A stretch of DNA of 64,000 bases. Origin: Microbulbifer sp. GL-2. Its GTDB lineage: Bacteria; Pseudomonadota; Gammaproteobacteria; Pseudomonadales; Cellvibrionaceae. This document shows, in pieces, positions 27,001-35,527 of this stretch. The first letter of the stretch is position 1, and each line of letters starts with the position of its first letter. A program made the translations under genes and the position numbers. The notes beneath the pieces are model-generated. The model searched no databases. It was not told where the DNA came from and worked only from the letters and a program-made list of their open reading frames with translations. Where the stretch lies: positions 2,586,001-2,650,000 of the forward strand of contig NZ_AP019807.1 in NCBI RefSeq assembly GCF_007183175.1, in the 5' to 3' direction.

Positions 27001-29135
27001 ACGGTCGTGTTACCCGCTACGCCTATAACCGCGCCGGCCATCTGGTCAGTTCCAGAGCCGTAACTGATACGGAATCCGGTAAAGGTGTAGACACCATCTT
27101 CGAGCGCGACCCCTTCGGTCGCCTACTCGAAGAAGTGACCCCCGACGGCATTACCAACTTCCGCTACAACCGCAGCGGGCAACTGATAGAAGCGGAAAAT
27201 TCCCATCGCAAACTGCGCTGGGAATATGATGCCAACGGCCGTGTGACAGCGGATTGGCAGGGCAAAGATAAACTCAGCTACCAGTACGATGCCGCCGGCA
27301 ACCGTATCGCCACGACACTACCCGATGGCGAGGTACTTAACTTCGCCTTTAACCCTGCTGGCCAATTCCAAAGTCTGTACCGCCGCCCCTTAGGCAGCGA
27401 TACCGATCAGCTGATTACCAGTATCAGTCACGACGAACAGGGCAGGGAAAGCCAGCGCCAACACGGCAATGGACTGGAAAGCCAGAGAGACTACGATCCA
27501 CAAGGCCGCCTGTACAAGCTGCGCCTGGGCAAAACCAGCAGTGCAAACCAGAGCCCGGTGTCCGATCCCACCCAGGACGCAAGCTCAATTCTGGAGCGCA
27601 GTTACCAGTACAACAAAGCCGGCCAGATCGCCAAGATCGAAGACAGCCTGCGCGGAACCCGCAGCTACCACTACGACGCCCTCGACCGCCTTACTCAGGT
27701 AGACGGCCCCAACCCCGAATACTTTGTGCACGACCCCGCACACAATATTCTGGCCGCCGCCAATTCAAAAGACGAAGCCAAGCAACAGGCCAGCGCCACC
27801 CAGGTCAAAGGCAACCGTTTAGCCTTCCGTGGTGATACCCACTACCGCTACGACATTCATGGCAACCGCATCGCCGAACTGCGCGGTAAAGGGCAAAAAC
27901 TGCAAACCCGCTACCACTACAACAACCGCCAACAGCTGGCCTGTGTAGAAAAGCTCAAGGTAGAAAACGGCACAGAGCAATTCCAGCAGGTTATTCACTA
28001 CCAATACGACCCCTTGGGCCGCCGTATTGGTAAAGCGAGTGAAAGCGAGCAAACCGATTTTCTCTGGGATGGCGACGTACTCCTGCAGGAAAATAAAGTC
28101 GATACCCAGACTAAGCAGGATCTCAATACTCGTACTTACTACTTCGAGCCGGGCACTTTCAAACCGGTTGCTTTAAAAGAAAGTAAGCAGGAGAAAGAGC
28201 AGGTATACCACTACCACCTGGATCATCTGGGAACCCCAGATACCCTTACTAACCAAAATGGTGAAGTGGTATGGAGTGTTGCCTACAAGAGTTATGGCAA
28301 TATTGCTCTGGCCCATGAAAATCAGATAGAGCAGCCGATTCGTTTCCAGGGGCAGTACTTTGATGAAGAGACTGGCCTGCACTACAACCGGTTTAGGTAC
28401 TATGATCCGCAGGTTGGGGAGTTTACTCAGCAGGACCCGGTGGGGCTGCTGGGGGGAGTTAATAATTATCGGTATGTACCCAATCCAGTTACTTGGATAG
28501 ATCCCTACGGGCTAACTAGTAAAGATTGTCCACCAGTGAATTCTTGGAATGAATTTCAGAGAGACACTAAAGGGCATTTTGCGAATAGCTCTGAAGCGGC
28601 TAAGTCATATCAAAAAATGAAAGAAGTGGCTGCGATGGGCGGTCGCACTGAAAAGCTTAAACGACCGGATCCGTCAACTTACTTGCCGCAGTCCTATATT
28701 AATGCTCATTTAGATAAATTTCAGAATGAAGGGGCTGGGTTTATTGCTATTCAAGGTTGGATGGAAAACCCTGAATATCCAACTCTCCCTCCACGTAAAT
28801 TTGTTGGTTTACGATCTGAAATGGATGCTGTTATAGAAAAATATGAGTCATCTGGCCGTGATTGGACGGTTTTAAGGGATGAGCTGAGTTTAGGTAATGT
28901 AGATTTGAGTGACGAGAAAATAGTTTATGTGGTGATAGAACCAGGAGATACAAGGTTTACTTATGATATTCCTGATGGTCGTGAAGCTGGCGCATATGAG
29001 GGAGAATGGGTCCCAGGAGGGAAAACTAAAGGTGGAACTAGCGAGGCTGCTTTAGTGGGTTCTGAGAAAATTGCACATGATAATAGCGCAGATGAACTAA
29101 TGAATAATTTTTCAAAATCCAAGCGTATTCGGTGA
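24027..29135 (+). CDS. Rhs-family polymorphic toxin with unrecognised C-terminal tip
   Basis: 1702 residues, starting after GAAGGA. Layout: an N-terminal region of about 350 residues with a hydrophobic segment near 285-310 but no PAAR motif that I can see; a Ser/Asn-rich linker (about 355-435); a DUF6531-type start of the core (EPINLKTGEERL, near 443); and many YD repeats (about 600-1430). The Rhs core ends with the FRYYDPQVGEF motif and the tip boundary PNPVTWIDPYGL (about 1485-1495). The remaining ~205 residues are the variable toxin tip: a linker SWNEFQRDTKGHF, then a domain with LPPRKFVGL, GRDWTVLRDELSLG, VVIEPGDTRFTYD and GEWVPGG, which I do not recognise. GC-rich core and AT-rich tip are typical of Rhs tip exchange. 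Delivery is probably by type VI secretion, though no VgrG gene is nearby. Confidence 0.93.
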   Translation: MQLSVENRQGVRYMVRVGWAYQMGIPLKVNASQLLSMFDDAVIQKIHEHFFGMNGISCNALSVSIQSSQAGTVFLGPLSEAPGHLSSREQEIYQALIQNRLIIEEAPFAATALADKQSELIAKIRMGLQRIIAQERAEAALIQQRHEQRSTLEKVGAYVDRGATGLGNAAWGLAVWGKDVMEVAALVNPMRQARELSTATANYLLYDKSFEESGKEYLSAVHREAVDVLGFDPSKITKQQLELALEVAQVIYDEPALRDTIFRFAQDYVKAQHSLEITEMAGGGAFEIILTIVLAAVTGGAGAVASLVKNARLLKAFRGIGDLMLDFAKLKKQRNLLSKKRGGNAKGNGASFSDLSSSDAAAPSNSSGPSSSSSNSSGSSSNSSANNSNQSGNSSGNNGNNSQASDSSKTSQSSEADKTNSQTGKNHNGDSSQCNGKACEGGEPINLKTGEERLTLVDAVLDGPLPLTVARTYRSSNSKDFGLGHGWTHTLGEKLVWRPGKAVQFHDAEGRVISLPAPGDSGRSHNVVEQLSLTRINDDHWIVTPYGAPKGVQKHFKATGDKGSLRLAEIRDGYGNYYLFHYVDERLICIESSIGEALHISPPPGQANSQHIGELKKETRDGHIKVLANYEYSDEGDLIKATDADGHSEQYQYRQHVIKQRTLKTGYRFHFEWDAEGPSARCVRQWGDPIDGQATYNYQFDWDDDGKGVTVTDTRGGKERYRFNDRALPIYHRDPEGAETLYSYNDLGQITKVQLLSDDGSLREEIYQYDDQGRLVQKTDAAGNKHRIEYNSEGLPAKVTDPAGNKWQREYNKKGQIAASKDPLGNSTQYGYNPVGLIGSVTDPLGNTTRYLWNPEGKLAAVKDPMGRAQHYRYDSARRLEEVQHAPGQVTRYEYDAQDRIHAVITPDGARTQYSYNPQGLLAEVIDSVGRSTCYAYDGLSQVKTRTNPDGSRLEYHYDGERNLIGLTNENGERYQLKYDLNERLIEEVGFDGRVTRYAYNRAGHLVSSRAVTDTESGKGVDTIFERDPFGRLLEEVTPDGITNFRYNRSGQLIEAENSHRKLRWEYDANGRVTADWQGKDKLSYQYDAAGNRIATTLPDGEVLNFAFNPAGQFQSLYRRPLGSDTDQLITSISHDEQGRESQRQHGNGLESQRDYDPQGRLYKLRLGKTSSANQSPVSDPTQDASSILERSYQYNKAGQIAKIEDSLRGTRSYHYDALDRLTQVDGPNPEYFVHDPAHNILAAANSKDEAKQQASATQVKGNRLAFRGDTHYRYDIHGNRIAELRGKGQKLQTRYHYNNRQQLACVEKLKVENGTEQFQQVIHYQYDPLGRRIGKASESEQTDFLWDGDVLLQENKVDTQTKQDLNTRTYYFEPGTFKPVALKESKQEKEQVYHYHLDHLGTPDTLTNQNGEVVWSVAYKSYGNIALAHENQIEQPIRFQGQYFDEETGLHYNRFRYYDPQVGEFTQQDPVGLLGGVNNYRYVPNPVTWIDPYGLTSKDCPPVNSWNEFQRDTKGHFANSSEAAKSYQKMKEVAAMGGRTEKLKRPDPSTYLPQSYINAHLDKFQNEGAGFIAIQGWMENPEYPTLPPRKFVGLRSEMDAVIEKYESSGRDWTVLRDELSLGNVDLSDEKIVYVVIEPGDTRFTYDIPDGREAGAYEGEWVPGGKTKGGTSEAALVGSEKIAHDNSADELMNNFSKSKRIR
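26011..28513 (+). repeat. Rhs core segment duplicated downstream, copy 1
   Basis: This segment is repeated almost base for base at 29771-32239. The offset is 3760 at the left end and 3726 at the right, explained by a 22-bp and a 12-bp deletion in copy 2. Homology stops just after the codons for the DPxGL boundary. Confidence 0.95.
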
Positions 29136-29140
29136 GTTCT

Positions 29141-29614
29141 ATGGTTAATTTATTTGAATTGGCTCTAAATAATAAAGAAACAGATAACTTTTTTAGAGGA
29201 GAGGGTGTCTACTTTGTTCCAAGTCCTGATTACGAAGGGCATGTACATGGAGCAAACATAAGTGGTCATGCGCATACATTTTTAAAAGCATCTTCAGATA
29301 ATGGCAAAAAGTTTGACGATTCTTTTATAAATTTTATAAAGGACCTGTCTCTCACGGAAGCAGATCTATCTAACTTTCTTGCAAATTTTTCATCATATGT
29401 GGCTCAGAAAAGTTCACATAAATTACCGGGGTCCAATTTGTTTTTAGAAATGGATTCTTTGGAGTCTACTCTTGTAAAAAATTACTTGTTAAAGTTTAAG
29501 AGTGCAGGTGCCTTGAATGAATATAAGGATAAATTAAACACGCATGCTAGTTTTGCTTGCCGCAAAGGAAATGAGATTTTAAAAAAAATTCTCGAAGAGC
29601 TTGAAATGGAGTAG
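29141..29614 (+). CDS. Probable immunity protein for the Rhs toxin
   Basis: 157-residue AT-rich gene immediately after rhs. An in-frame GTG at 29132 overlaps the rhs stop (GTGA); the ATG at 29141 is preferred, with GGTGAG upstream, but the overlapping start is possible. The product has no signal peptide or membrane segment and no family I recognise. It contains a His-rich stretch HVHGANISGHAHTF near 36-49 and a charged helical C-terminus ending KKILEELEME. The immunity role is inferred purely from position, size and base composition, as in other Rhs loci. Confidence 0.7.
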   Translation: MVNLFELALNNKETDNFFRGEGVYFVPSPDYEGHVHGANISGHAHTFLKASSDNGKKFDDSFINFIKDLSLTEADLSNFLANFSSYVAQKSSHKLPGSNLFLEMDSLESTLVKNYLLKFKSAGALNEYKDKLNTHASFACRKGNEILKKILEELEME

Positions 29615-29770
29615 CATGTTGGGCTCAAACATCTAAATGTGTAGTTTGGAAACCCAGGGCAAATTGTAGAGTGGTCCTATAAGCCTTGCTGCTGGTTCCA
29701 TTAAGCCCTTAAAACTACTTTAAAGTTTCGGTTGAGATAGACTACTTTTGTGGACATCTAATACTCCCAC

Positions 29771-32239
29771 CCCTAAAAACCGGCTACCGCTTCCACTTCG
29801 AATGGGATGCCGAAGGTCCCTCGGCCCGCTGTGTACGCCAGTGGGGCGATCCTATCGATGGGCAGGCCACTTACAACTACCAGTTTGATTGGGATGATGA
29901 TGGCAAGGGTGTCACCGTAACTGATACCCGCGGCGGTAAAGAGCGTTACCGCTTCAATGAGCGCGCCCTGCCCATTTATCACCGCGACCCGGAAGGTGCC
30001 GAGACCCTTTACAGTTACAACGACCTGGGCCAGATCACTAAGGTACAGCTGCCAAGCGACGATGGCAGCCTGCGCGAAGAGATTTATCAATACGACGATC
30101 AAGGCCGCCTGATACAAAAAACCGATTCCGCCGGCAATAAGCACCGCATTGAATACAATAGCGAAGGCCTGCCCGCAAAAGTTACGGACCCTGCGGGCAA
30201 TAAGTGGCAACGCGAGTACAACAAAAAAGGTCAGATCGCTGCCACCAAAGATCCTCTCGGCAACAGTACCCAGTATGGCTATAACCCCGTTGGTCTGATC
30301 GGCAGTGTTACCGACCCACTGGGAAATACCACTCGCTACTTGTGGAATCCTGAGGGTAAACTCGCCGCGCCCAGCACTACCGCTACGACGGTGCTCGTCG
30401 CCTGGCTGAAGTGCAACACGCTCCAGGCCAGATAACCCGCTATGAATATGATGCCCAGGATCAGATCCATGCGGTGACCACCCCAGATGGTGCCCGCACT
30501 CAATACAGTTACTACCCCCAAGGGTTGCTTGCCGAAGTCATTGACTCTGAAGGTCGCAGTACCTGCTACGCCTACGACGGTCTCAGCCAGGTTAAGACCC
30601 GCACCAACCCGGACGGCAGCCGCCTGGAATATCACTATGACGGCGAGCGTAACTTAATTGGCCTTACCAACGAAAACGGCGAGCGCTACCAGCTTAAATA
30701 CGACCTCAATGAACGCCTGATAGAAGAAGTTGGCTTCGACGGTCGCGTTACCCGTTACGCCTATAACCGCGCCGGCCATCTGGTCAGTTCCAGGGCCGTA
30801 ACTGATACGGAATCCGGTAAAGGTGTAGACACCATCTTCGAGCGCGACCCCTTCGGTCGCTTATTGGAAGAAACCACCCCGGACGGAATCACCAACTTCC
30901 GCTACAACCGCAGCGGACAACTTATCGAAGCAGAAAATGCCCACCGCAAACTGCGCTGGGAATACGATGCCAATGGCCGCGTTTCCACCGACTGGCAGGG
31001 CAAAGATAAACTCAGCCACCAATATGATGCCGCCGGCAACCGTATCGCCACCACACTACCCGATGGCGAGGTACTTAACTTCGCCTTTAACCCTGCTGGC
31101 CAATTCCAAAGCCTGCACCGCCGCCCCTTAGGCAGCGATACCGATCAGCTGATTACCAATATCAGTCACGACGAACAGGGCAGGGAAAGCCAGCGCCAAC
31201 ACGGCAACGGACTGGAAAGCCAAAGAGACTACGATCCACAAGGCCGCCTGCACAAGCTGCGCCTGGGCAAAACCAGCAGTGCAAACCAGAGCCCGGTGTC
31301 CGATCCCACCCAGGACGCAAGCTCAATTCTGGAACGCAGTTACCAGTACAACAAAGCCGGCCAGATCGCCAAGATCGAAGACAGCCTGCGTGGAACCCGC
31401 AGCTATCATTACGACGCCCTCGATCGCCTGGCCCAGGTAGACGGCCCCAATCCCGAATACTTTGTGCACGACCCCGCGCACAATATTCTCGCGGCCGCCA
31501 ACTCGAAAGACGAAGCTAAACAACAGGCCAGCGCCACCCAGGTCAAAGGTAACCGTTTAGCCTTCCGCGGTGATACCCACTACCGCTACGATATCCACGG
31601 CAACCGCATCGCTGAACTGCGCGGTAAAGGGCAAAAACTGCAAACCCGCTACCACTACAACAGCCGCCAACAGCTGGTCCGTGTAGAAAAGCTCAAGGTA
31701 GAAAAGGGCACAGAACAGTTCCAACAGGTGATCCACTACCAATACGACCCTCTGGGGCGCCGTATTGGCAAAGCCACAAACAGCGAACAAACCGGCTTCC
31801 TCTGGGATAGCGATGTCCTCCTACAGGAAAACAAAACGGATAACCAAACCAAACAGGATCTCAGTACCCGCACCTATTACTTCGAACCGGGCACCTTTAA
31901 ACCGGTTGCGTTAAAAGAAGACGAGCAGGTTTATCACTACCATCTGGATCACCTGGGAACGCCTGATACCCTGACCAATCAGGAAGGTGAAGTGGTCTGG
32001 AGCGTTGCTTACAAGAGCTATGGCAATATTGCCTTAGCCCATGAAATTCAGCTAGAGCAGCCAATCCGCTTCCAGGGACAGTACTTCGATGAAGAGACCG
32101 GTCTGCACTACAACCGGTTTAGGTACTATGATCCAGAGGTTGGGGAGTTTACTCAGCAGGATCCGATTAGGTTGTTGGGAGGGATTAATAATTATAGATA
32201 TGTACCGAATCCAATAAGGTGGATAGATCCCTTCGGACT
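29771..32239 (+). repeat. Rhs core segment duplicated, copy 2
   Basis: Direct repeat of 26011-28513 as described for copy 1. It provides about 2.5 kb of homology ending at the toxin-tip boundary, where the two copies diverge abruptly. Confidence 0.95.
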
Positions 32240-32690
32240 AAGCTGTAAAGAAATATCGACTTTGTCCATCCCAAATGGACGAAAATTTGAAGGTACAGTT
32301 TATCGATACGAACAGCCTGATCGAGTAGAAACAACATGGGATGCTCATAAGTATAATCAAGCAGCCAATCATAGATATACAGAATCTGGTATTAGTGGTG
32401 TTTATGCAGGAACAAGTGCTAAAACAGCTGAGGCTGAGATTGCCCATTATGGAGCGCTTGAAGGGAGAGTTTTAGTCTCAAAAGATGTGCAGATGAACAA
32501 TATTTTGGATATTACAGACCCTAATATTCGAGAACAATTAGACGTATCGCTAGAAGATATTACAGGAGATAGTTATGAAACTACTCATGCACTTGGACGT
32601 TTTGCCAAGGAACATGGATTTGATGGAATTTTAGCTCCTTCAGCACGAGATTCTAAAGGTTCTAATTTAATTTCATTTACAGGTTATTAA
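32236..32690 (+). other. RES-domain toxin tip (putative NAD+ glycohydrolase)
   Basis: The ~150 residues after DPFGL carry the RES-domain pattern. TVYRYEQP leads in, the arginine lies in AANHRYTESGISGVYAGTS, the glutamate in KTAEAEIAHYG, and the serine in ILAPSARDSKG near the C-terminus. RES toxins such as MbcT degrade NAD+. Codon and base use are AT-rich compared with the core just upstream. Assignment is by motif reading; the catalytic residues appear present, so this tip could be active if joined to a full Rhs. Confidence 0.72.
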
Positions 32691-32691
32691 A

Positions 32692-32949
32692 ATGAGTGAC
32701 AATCAAGCTTGGGCTAATTATGCAGGTTTATTTTTAGATGAATTTGATGACACAAAAGAAAATAGAGAGTTAATAGATTACGTTGGGGATAAGGAAATTG
32801 CTGCGGTGATAAAGTATCATTTTCGGGCTACCTATAAAAATTGGTTAACATCTAAAGTTGATGCGTTGGATGGCAAGACACCAAGTGAGTGTCTAAAGTC
32901 AGAGAGGGGAAGGAGTCAATTAAAAGAAATTCTAATGAGGATGCATTGA
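32692..32949 (+). CDS. Putative immunity/antitoxin resembling the ParS/MbcA (DUF2384) domain
   Basis: 85 residues, starting 1 bp after the RES-tip stop. The C-terminal half, YKNWLTSKVDALDGKTPSEC followed by LKSERGRSQLKEILMRM, follows the pattern of the Xre/MbcA/ParS toxin-binding domain (Trp-Leu, then a Leu-x-Gly-x-x-Pro turn, then Leu-x-x-x-x-Gly and a final helix). That domain inactivates RES toxins in RES-Xre toxin-antitoxin pairs. The N-terminal DNA-binding domain of free antitoxins is absent. The match is by eye and modest, but the RES neighbour supports it. Confidence 0.6.
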   Translation: MSDNQAWANYAGLFLDEFDDTKENRELIDYVGDKEIAAVIKYHFRATYKNWLTSKVDALDGKTPSECLKSERGRSQLKEILMRMH

Positions 32950-33442
32950 TGCTTAATTTTTCGGTGAAAATTTTTTAGGTTTTCGAGAGGCGGTTGTGGT
33001 TGCCCCAAAAAATAAGTGCGTCTGTCAAAAATATATTTTTGTGTGAAATTCGATATATATTGTTTGTTTGAGGGTGGTGAATGTGTTGGGTTCTTCTGGG
33101 GTCGTATCATTCAAGGGTGGGAGAATCGATATCCAAGATTAACTGCCCCCCAGTCTCAATATCTAAAGTTTTAGTTAAGGAATTTCAAACTCTTTCCTTA
33201 AGGGAAATCTAAGTAAGAGTTGGTGAACTTTAGTTTGGCGGTATAAGACCCCGAAAAAAATGGCAAGGGGAGTAACGTGATAAGAGACACAGCTTATGCG
33301 GCTAAGAATAAAATATCCAAGCTCTGCGAGTGACAGATGATGTAACCTGTTCATTTTATTTTGACAAAGAAGCAGGCCCGTTTTGTAACGGGTATAAATA
33401 TTTTGATTGAAGTGTTATTAACCTGGCGGAAAAATAGTTCCA
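32950..33442. other. AT-rich spacer between orphan cassette and IS remnants
   Basis: 493 bp without a supported gene. A hairpin CCCGTT-TTGT-AACGGG lies at 33377-33392 close to the IS630 remnant end. A short frame near 33277-33333 (reading VIRDTAYAAKNKISKLCE) could be a transposase scrap, but is too short to assign. Confidence 0.45.
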
Positions 33443-34039
33443 TTATGCTGCAGATTTAATCGATTCATACCGGAAGTAGGATGCTGCACGCGTGGGTTTC
33501 TTTTTTAACATTCTTATGTAAGAAAGCACTTTGCTTTTTAGCTTCTTCTTGGGTCGCGCTGGTATGCCACTGTAAACACCTCCTTTAAGATCGCAATTCA
33601 AATACTCATCTGGATTCAGCTCAGGTGAATATGATGGCAAATAAAAGATTTCTATTTCATCATCGTGCTCTTTCAGCCAAGCTTTAACGACTCGAGCGTG
33701 ATATACCCTAAGGTTGTCTAGAATGAGGAAAACTTTGCGGCCTGCCGTTTTGATCAATTGCTTGAGAAAGTCGATAAGTCTGTCAGCATTCATACTTCCT
33801 TCGTAAATTTGAAAGCGTACTGTTCCTTGATTTGTAATCGCGGAGATCATATTGAGTGAACAACGCTTTGCATTCAGCTTCACAATGGGCGTTTTTCCTT
33901 TTGGTGCATAGCCGCGCTCATGCTGGCAATCGCTGTGTATGCCTGTTTCGTCGCCCCAGTAGATCTCCGCGCCTTCCTGTTTCGCACGCTGTTTAATGCC
34001 TGGATAGTTGATCCTACCCATCAAAAACGGACACACCAC
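33443..34039 (-). pseudogene. IS630-family transposase, N-terminus lost
   Basis: C-terminal DDE part of an IS630-type transposase. Catalytic residues are visible as Asp30 (YWGDETG), Asp108 (LILDN) and Glu145 in SPELNPDEYLN. The usual N-terminal helix-turn-helix half is missing. IS630 homology begins at residue 11 (base 34009), exactly where an IS3-type end sequence abuts, so the first ten residues are read through foreign DNA. It is therefore a truncated, probably inactive element. Confidence 0.85.
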
Positions 34040-34195
34040 TAAGCGACTAGTTGTCCCTCAAACACCTCAGGGCTGAGATAGCCAGGCGATTTCGATTGTA
34101 GTCTATCTCTATATACTCATAATACGGCTTCTCGCATGAGGCATCTTGTGGGAAAGCGGTTACCATGGATTGCTTCTACTTTAAGTGAGTGGAAG
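34009..34195 (-). mobile_element. IS3-family remnant: orfB 3' end and terminal repeat
   Basis: The 25-bp end TGATCCTACCCATCAAAAAC... at 34009-34033 is followed on the minus strand by coding sequence for the end of an IS3 orfB. The frame reading YEYIEIDYNRNR is followed, after an internal deletion or shift, by GYLSPEVFEGQLVA and a stop at 34039-34041. The element is cut off within about 190 bp. Confidence 0.65.
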
Positions 34196-34320
34196 TGATC
34201 CTACCCACCAAAAACGGACACTCTCTTTAGCGATAAACTACGCAGCAGAGGTGCCCTATGACAAGACCAAGTAAATCAACCAAAACCACTTGTAAACATT
34301 ACTTGTAGTAGTCATAGGAT
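34196..34320 (+). mobile_element. Second IS3-type end with orfA start remnant
   Basis: A second copy of the 25-bp end (34196-34220) differs from the first at one base and has the same orientation. It is followed by AGAGGTGCCCT and an ATG at 34258 reading MTRPSKSTKTTCKHYL then stop, which looks like the beginning of an IS3 orfA. The rest of the element is missing, so at least two deletion or insertion events happened here. Confidence 0.55.
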
Positions 34321-34402
34321 TCACCGTTCGTGTTTTTCTAACAAATGAATCAGGCCGCAATGAGATCGGGTAGGCTATCTGTTCGTGAAAATGTGTTGTG
34401 TA

Positions 34403-35527
34403 TCAGCCATCATTGCTCATGGAATTCAATGCTGATTTGTCTAGACGCGCAAAATCTTTTGCAGTCAAACTGCCAATATAGATATATTTATCGGTCTCCA
34501 ACACACTGGTATTGGTAGGGTAGGAGCCGCTTGGGTCCTGCAGATTGGCGACTATGTTGCCATTGTCATCAAAGGCTATTACATGACTGTAGAGGGTAGC
34601 TTTCGGGCGGATAAATGCAGGCATGCGCTGAATGATTTTACGTATAAAGGGCTTGTCTGATAGTTTATCGACCAGAGGGTTACGCGGTGAGACGAGCCCT
34701 ACCCAATAACGCCCACCCAGTCCGCGTGTAATGTTATCCGGGAAAGAGGGTAATGCATCAATCAGAACTTCCGTCTGGCCTTTTTTGGGGCCTTTCAGCC
34801 AGTGTTTGTGTATGCGGTACTCACCTGTCTCGTTGATATAGAGTGCACTTTCATCGTGTGCCAGAGCAATACCGTTGGCAAACGTCAGCCCGCTGACCAG
34901 AGTTGTGACCTTACCTGTCTCAGGGTTAAAACTAAATACTCGGCCATGCCCACCGTGCTCCATCAAATCCAGCAGACTAGCCGGGTAGCTTCCACCATTT
35001 GCTTTGGCGCCAAATTTTGAGGATGCATCACTGAAGTAAATGGTGCCGTCGGAAGCAATATCAAGGTTATTTGAATATTTCAAAGGCTCAGCGTCCACCT
35101 CGCTAAGTAATTTGGATTTTTTACCGTTTGGGCTGACTTTTACCAGGCCGTCAAACGCATCAGCAACGATCAGATTGCCGGCGTGATCGAATGCCAGCCC
35201 CAATGGACGGCCGCCAATACTGGCAAACAGCTCGATATTCAGGTTTTTTGGATTTATGCGCAGGATATTGCCCTCATGGGTTGATACATAGATATTTCCC
35301 TGCTCATCCATGGCGATATCTTCAGGCCCGCTATCCTTGCCGATATCAATGATTTCAAGTTGACTCAAAATATTGTTCGGCGTGTAATCACCAGAATAGC
35401 CAGGATTTTTAGCCACTTGCCAGCGCTTGGGGTCAACAGGAACCGGGTAGAAAAGCAGATAGGTAATAAGTAATATCAGCAGTAATAATATGACGGATAT
35501 TTTTTTTGTCATAGTAGTTGGACTCAT
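34403..35527 (-). CDS. SMP-30/strictosidine synthase-like six-bladed propeller protein
   Basis: 374 residues with an N-terminal hydrophobic anchor (about 7-27, ISVILLLLILLITYLLFYPV) followed by a periplasmic propeller. Repeated blade motifs include GPEDIAMDEQGNIYVSTHEG, GLAFDHAGNLIVADAFDGL, NNLDIASDGTIYFSDASSKF and FANGIALAHDESALYINET, as in the strictosidine synthase/APMAP branch. HGRVFSFNPETGKVT is the classic blade. The enzyme activity is not predictable (lactonase or esterase in relatives). Start uncertain: ATG 35527 or 35512, neither with a clear Shine-Dalgarno. Confidence 0.8.
   Translation of the reverse strand: MSPTTMTKKISVILLLLILLITYLLFYPVPVDPKRWQVAKNPGYSGDYTPNNILSQLEIIDIGKDSGPEDIAMDEQGNIYVSTHEGNILRINPKNLNIELFASIGGRPLGLAFDHAGNLIVADAFDGLVKVSPNGKKSKLLSEVDAEPLKYSNNLDIASDGTIYFSDASSKFGAKANGGSYPASLLDLMEHGGHGRVFSFNPETGKVTTLVSGLTFANGIALAHDESALYINETGEYRIHKHWLKGPKKGQTEVLIDALPSFPDNITRGLGGRYWVGLVSPRNPLVDKLSDKPFIRKIIQRMPAFIRPKATLYSHVIAFDDNGNIVANLQDPSGSYPTNTSVLETDKYIYIGSLTAKDFARLDKSALNSMSNDG

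Larger units (their letters stand above)
29771..32690 (+). pseudogene. Orphan Rhs core fragment with RES toxin tip
   Basis: A second copy of the Rhs core starting mid-repeat, with no start codon in frame after the preceding stop at 29710. It lacks the N-terminal region, linker and DUF6531 start. A 22-bp deletion at about 30369, between two GCCGCG repeats of the parent sequence, shifts the frame. From GTG 30411 a 759-residue frame runs to the end through intact YD repeats, the FRYYDPEVGEF motif, DPFGL and a different C-terminal tip. The fragment is probably not made as a working effector, but tip and core are intact enough to recombine with the upstream rhs. Confidence 0.85.
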
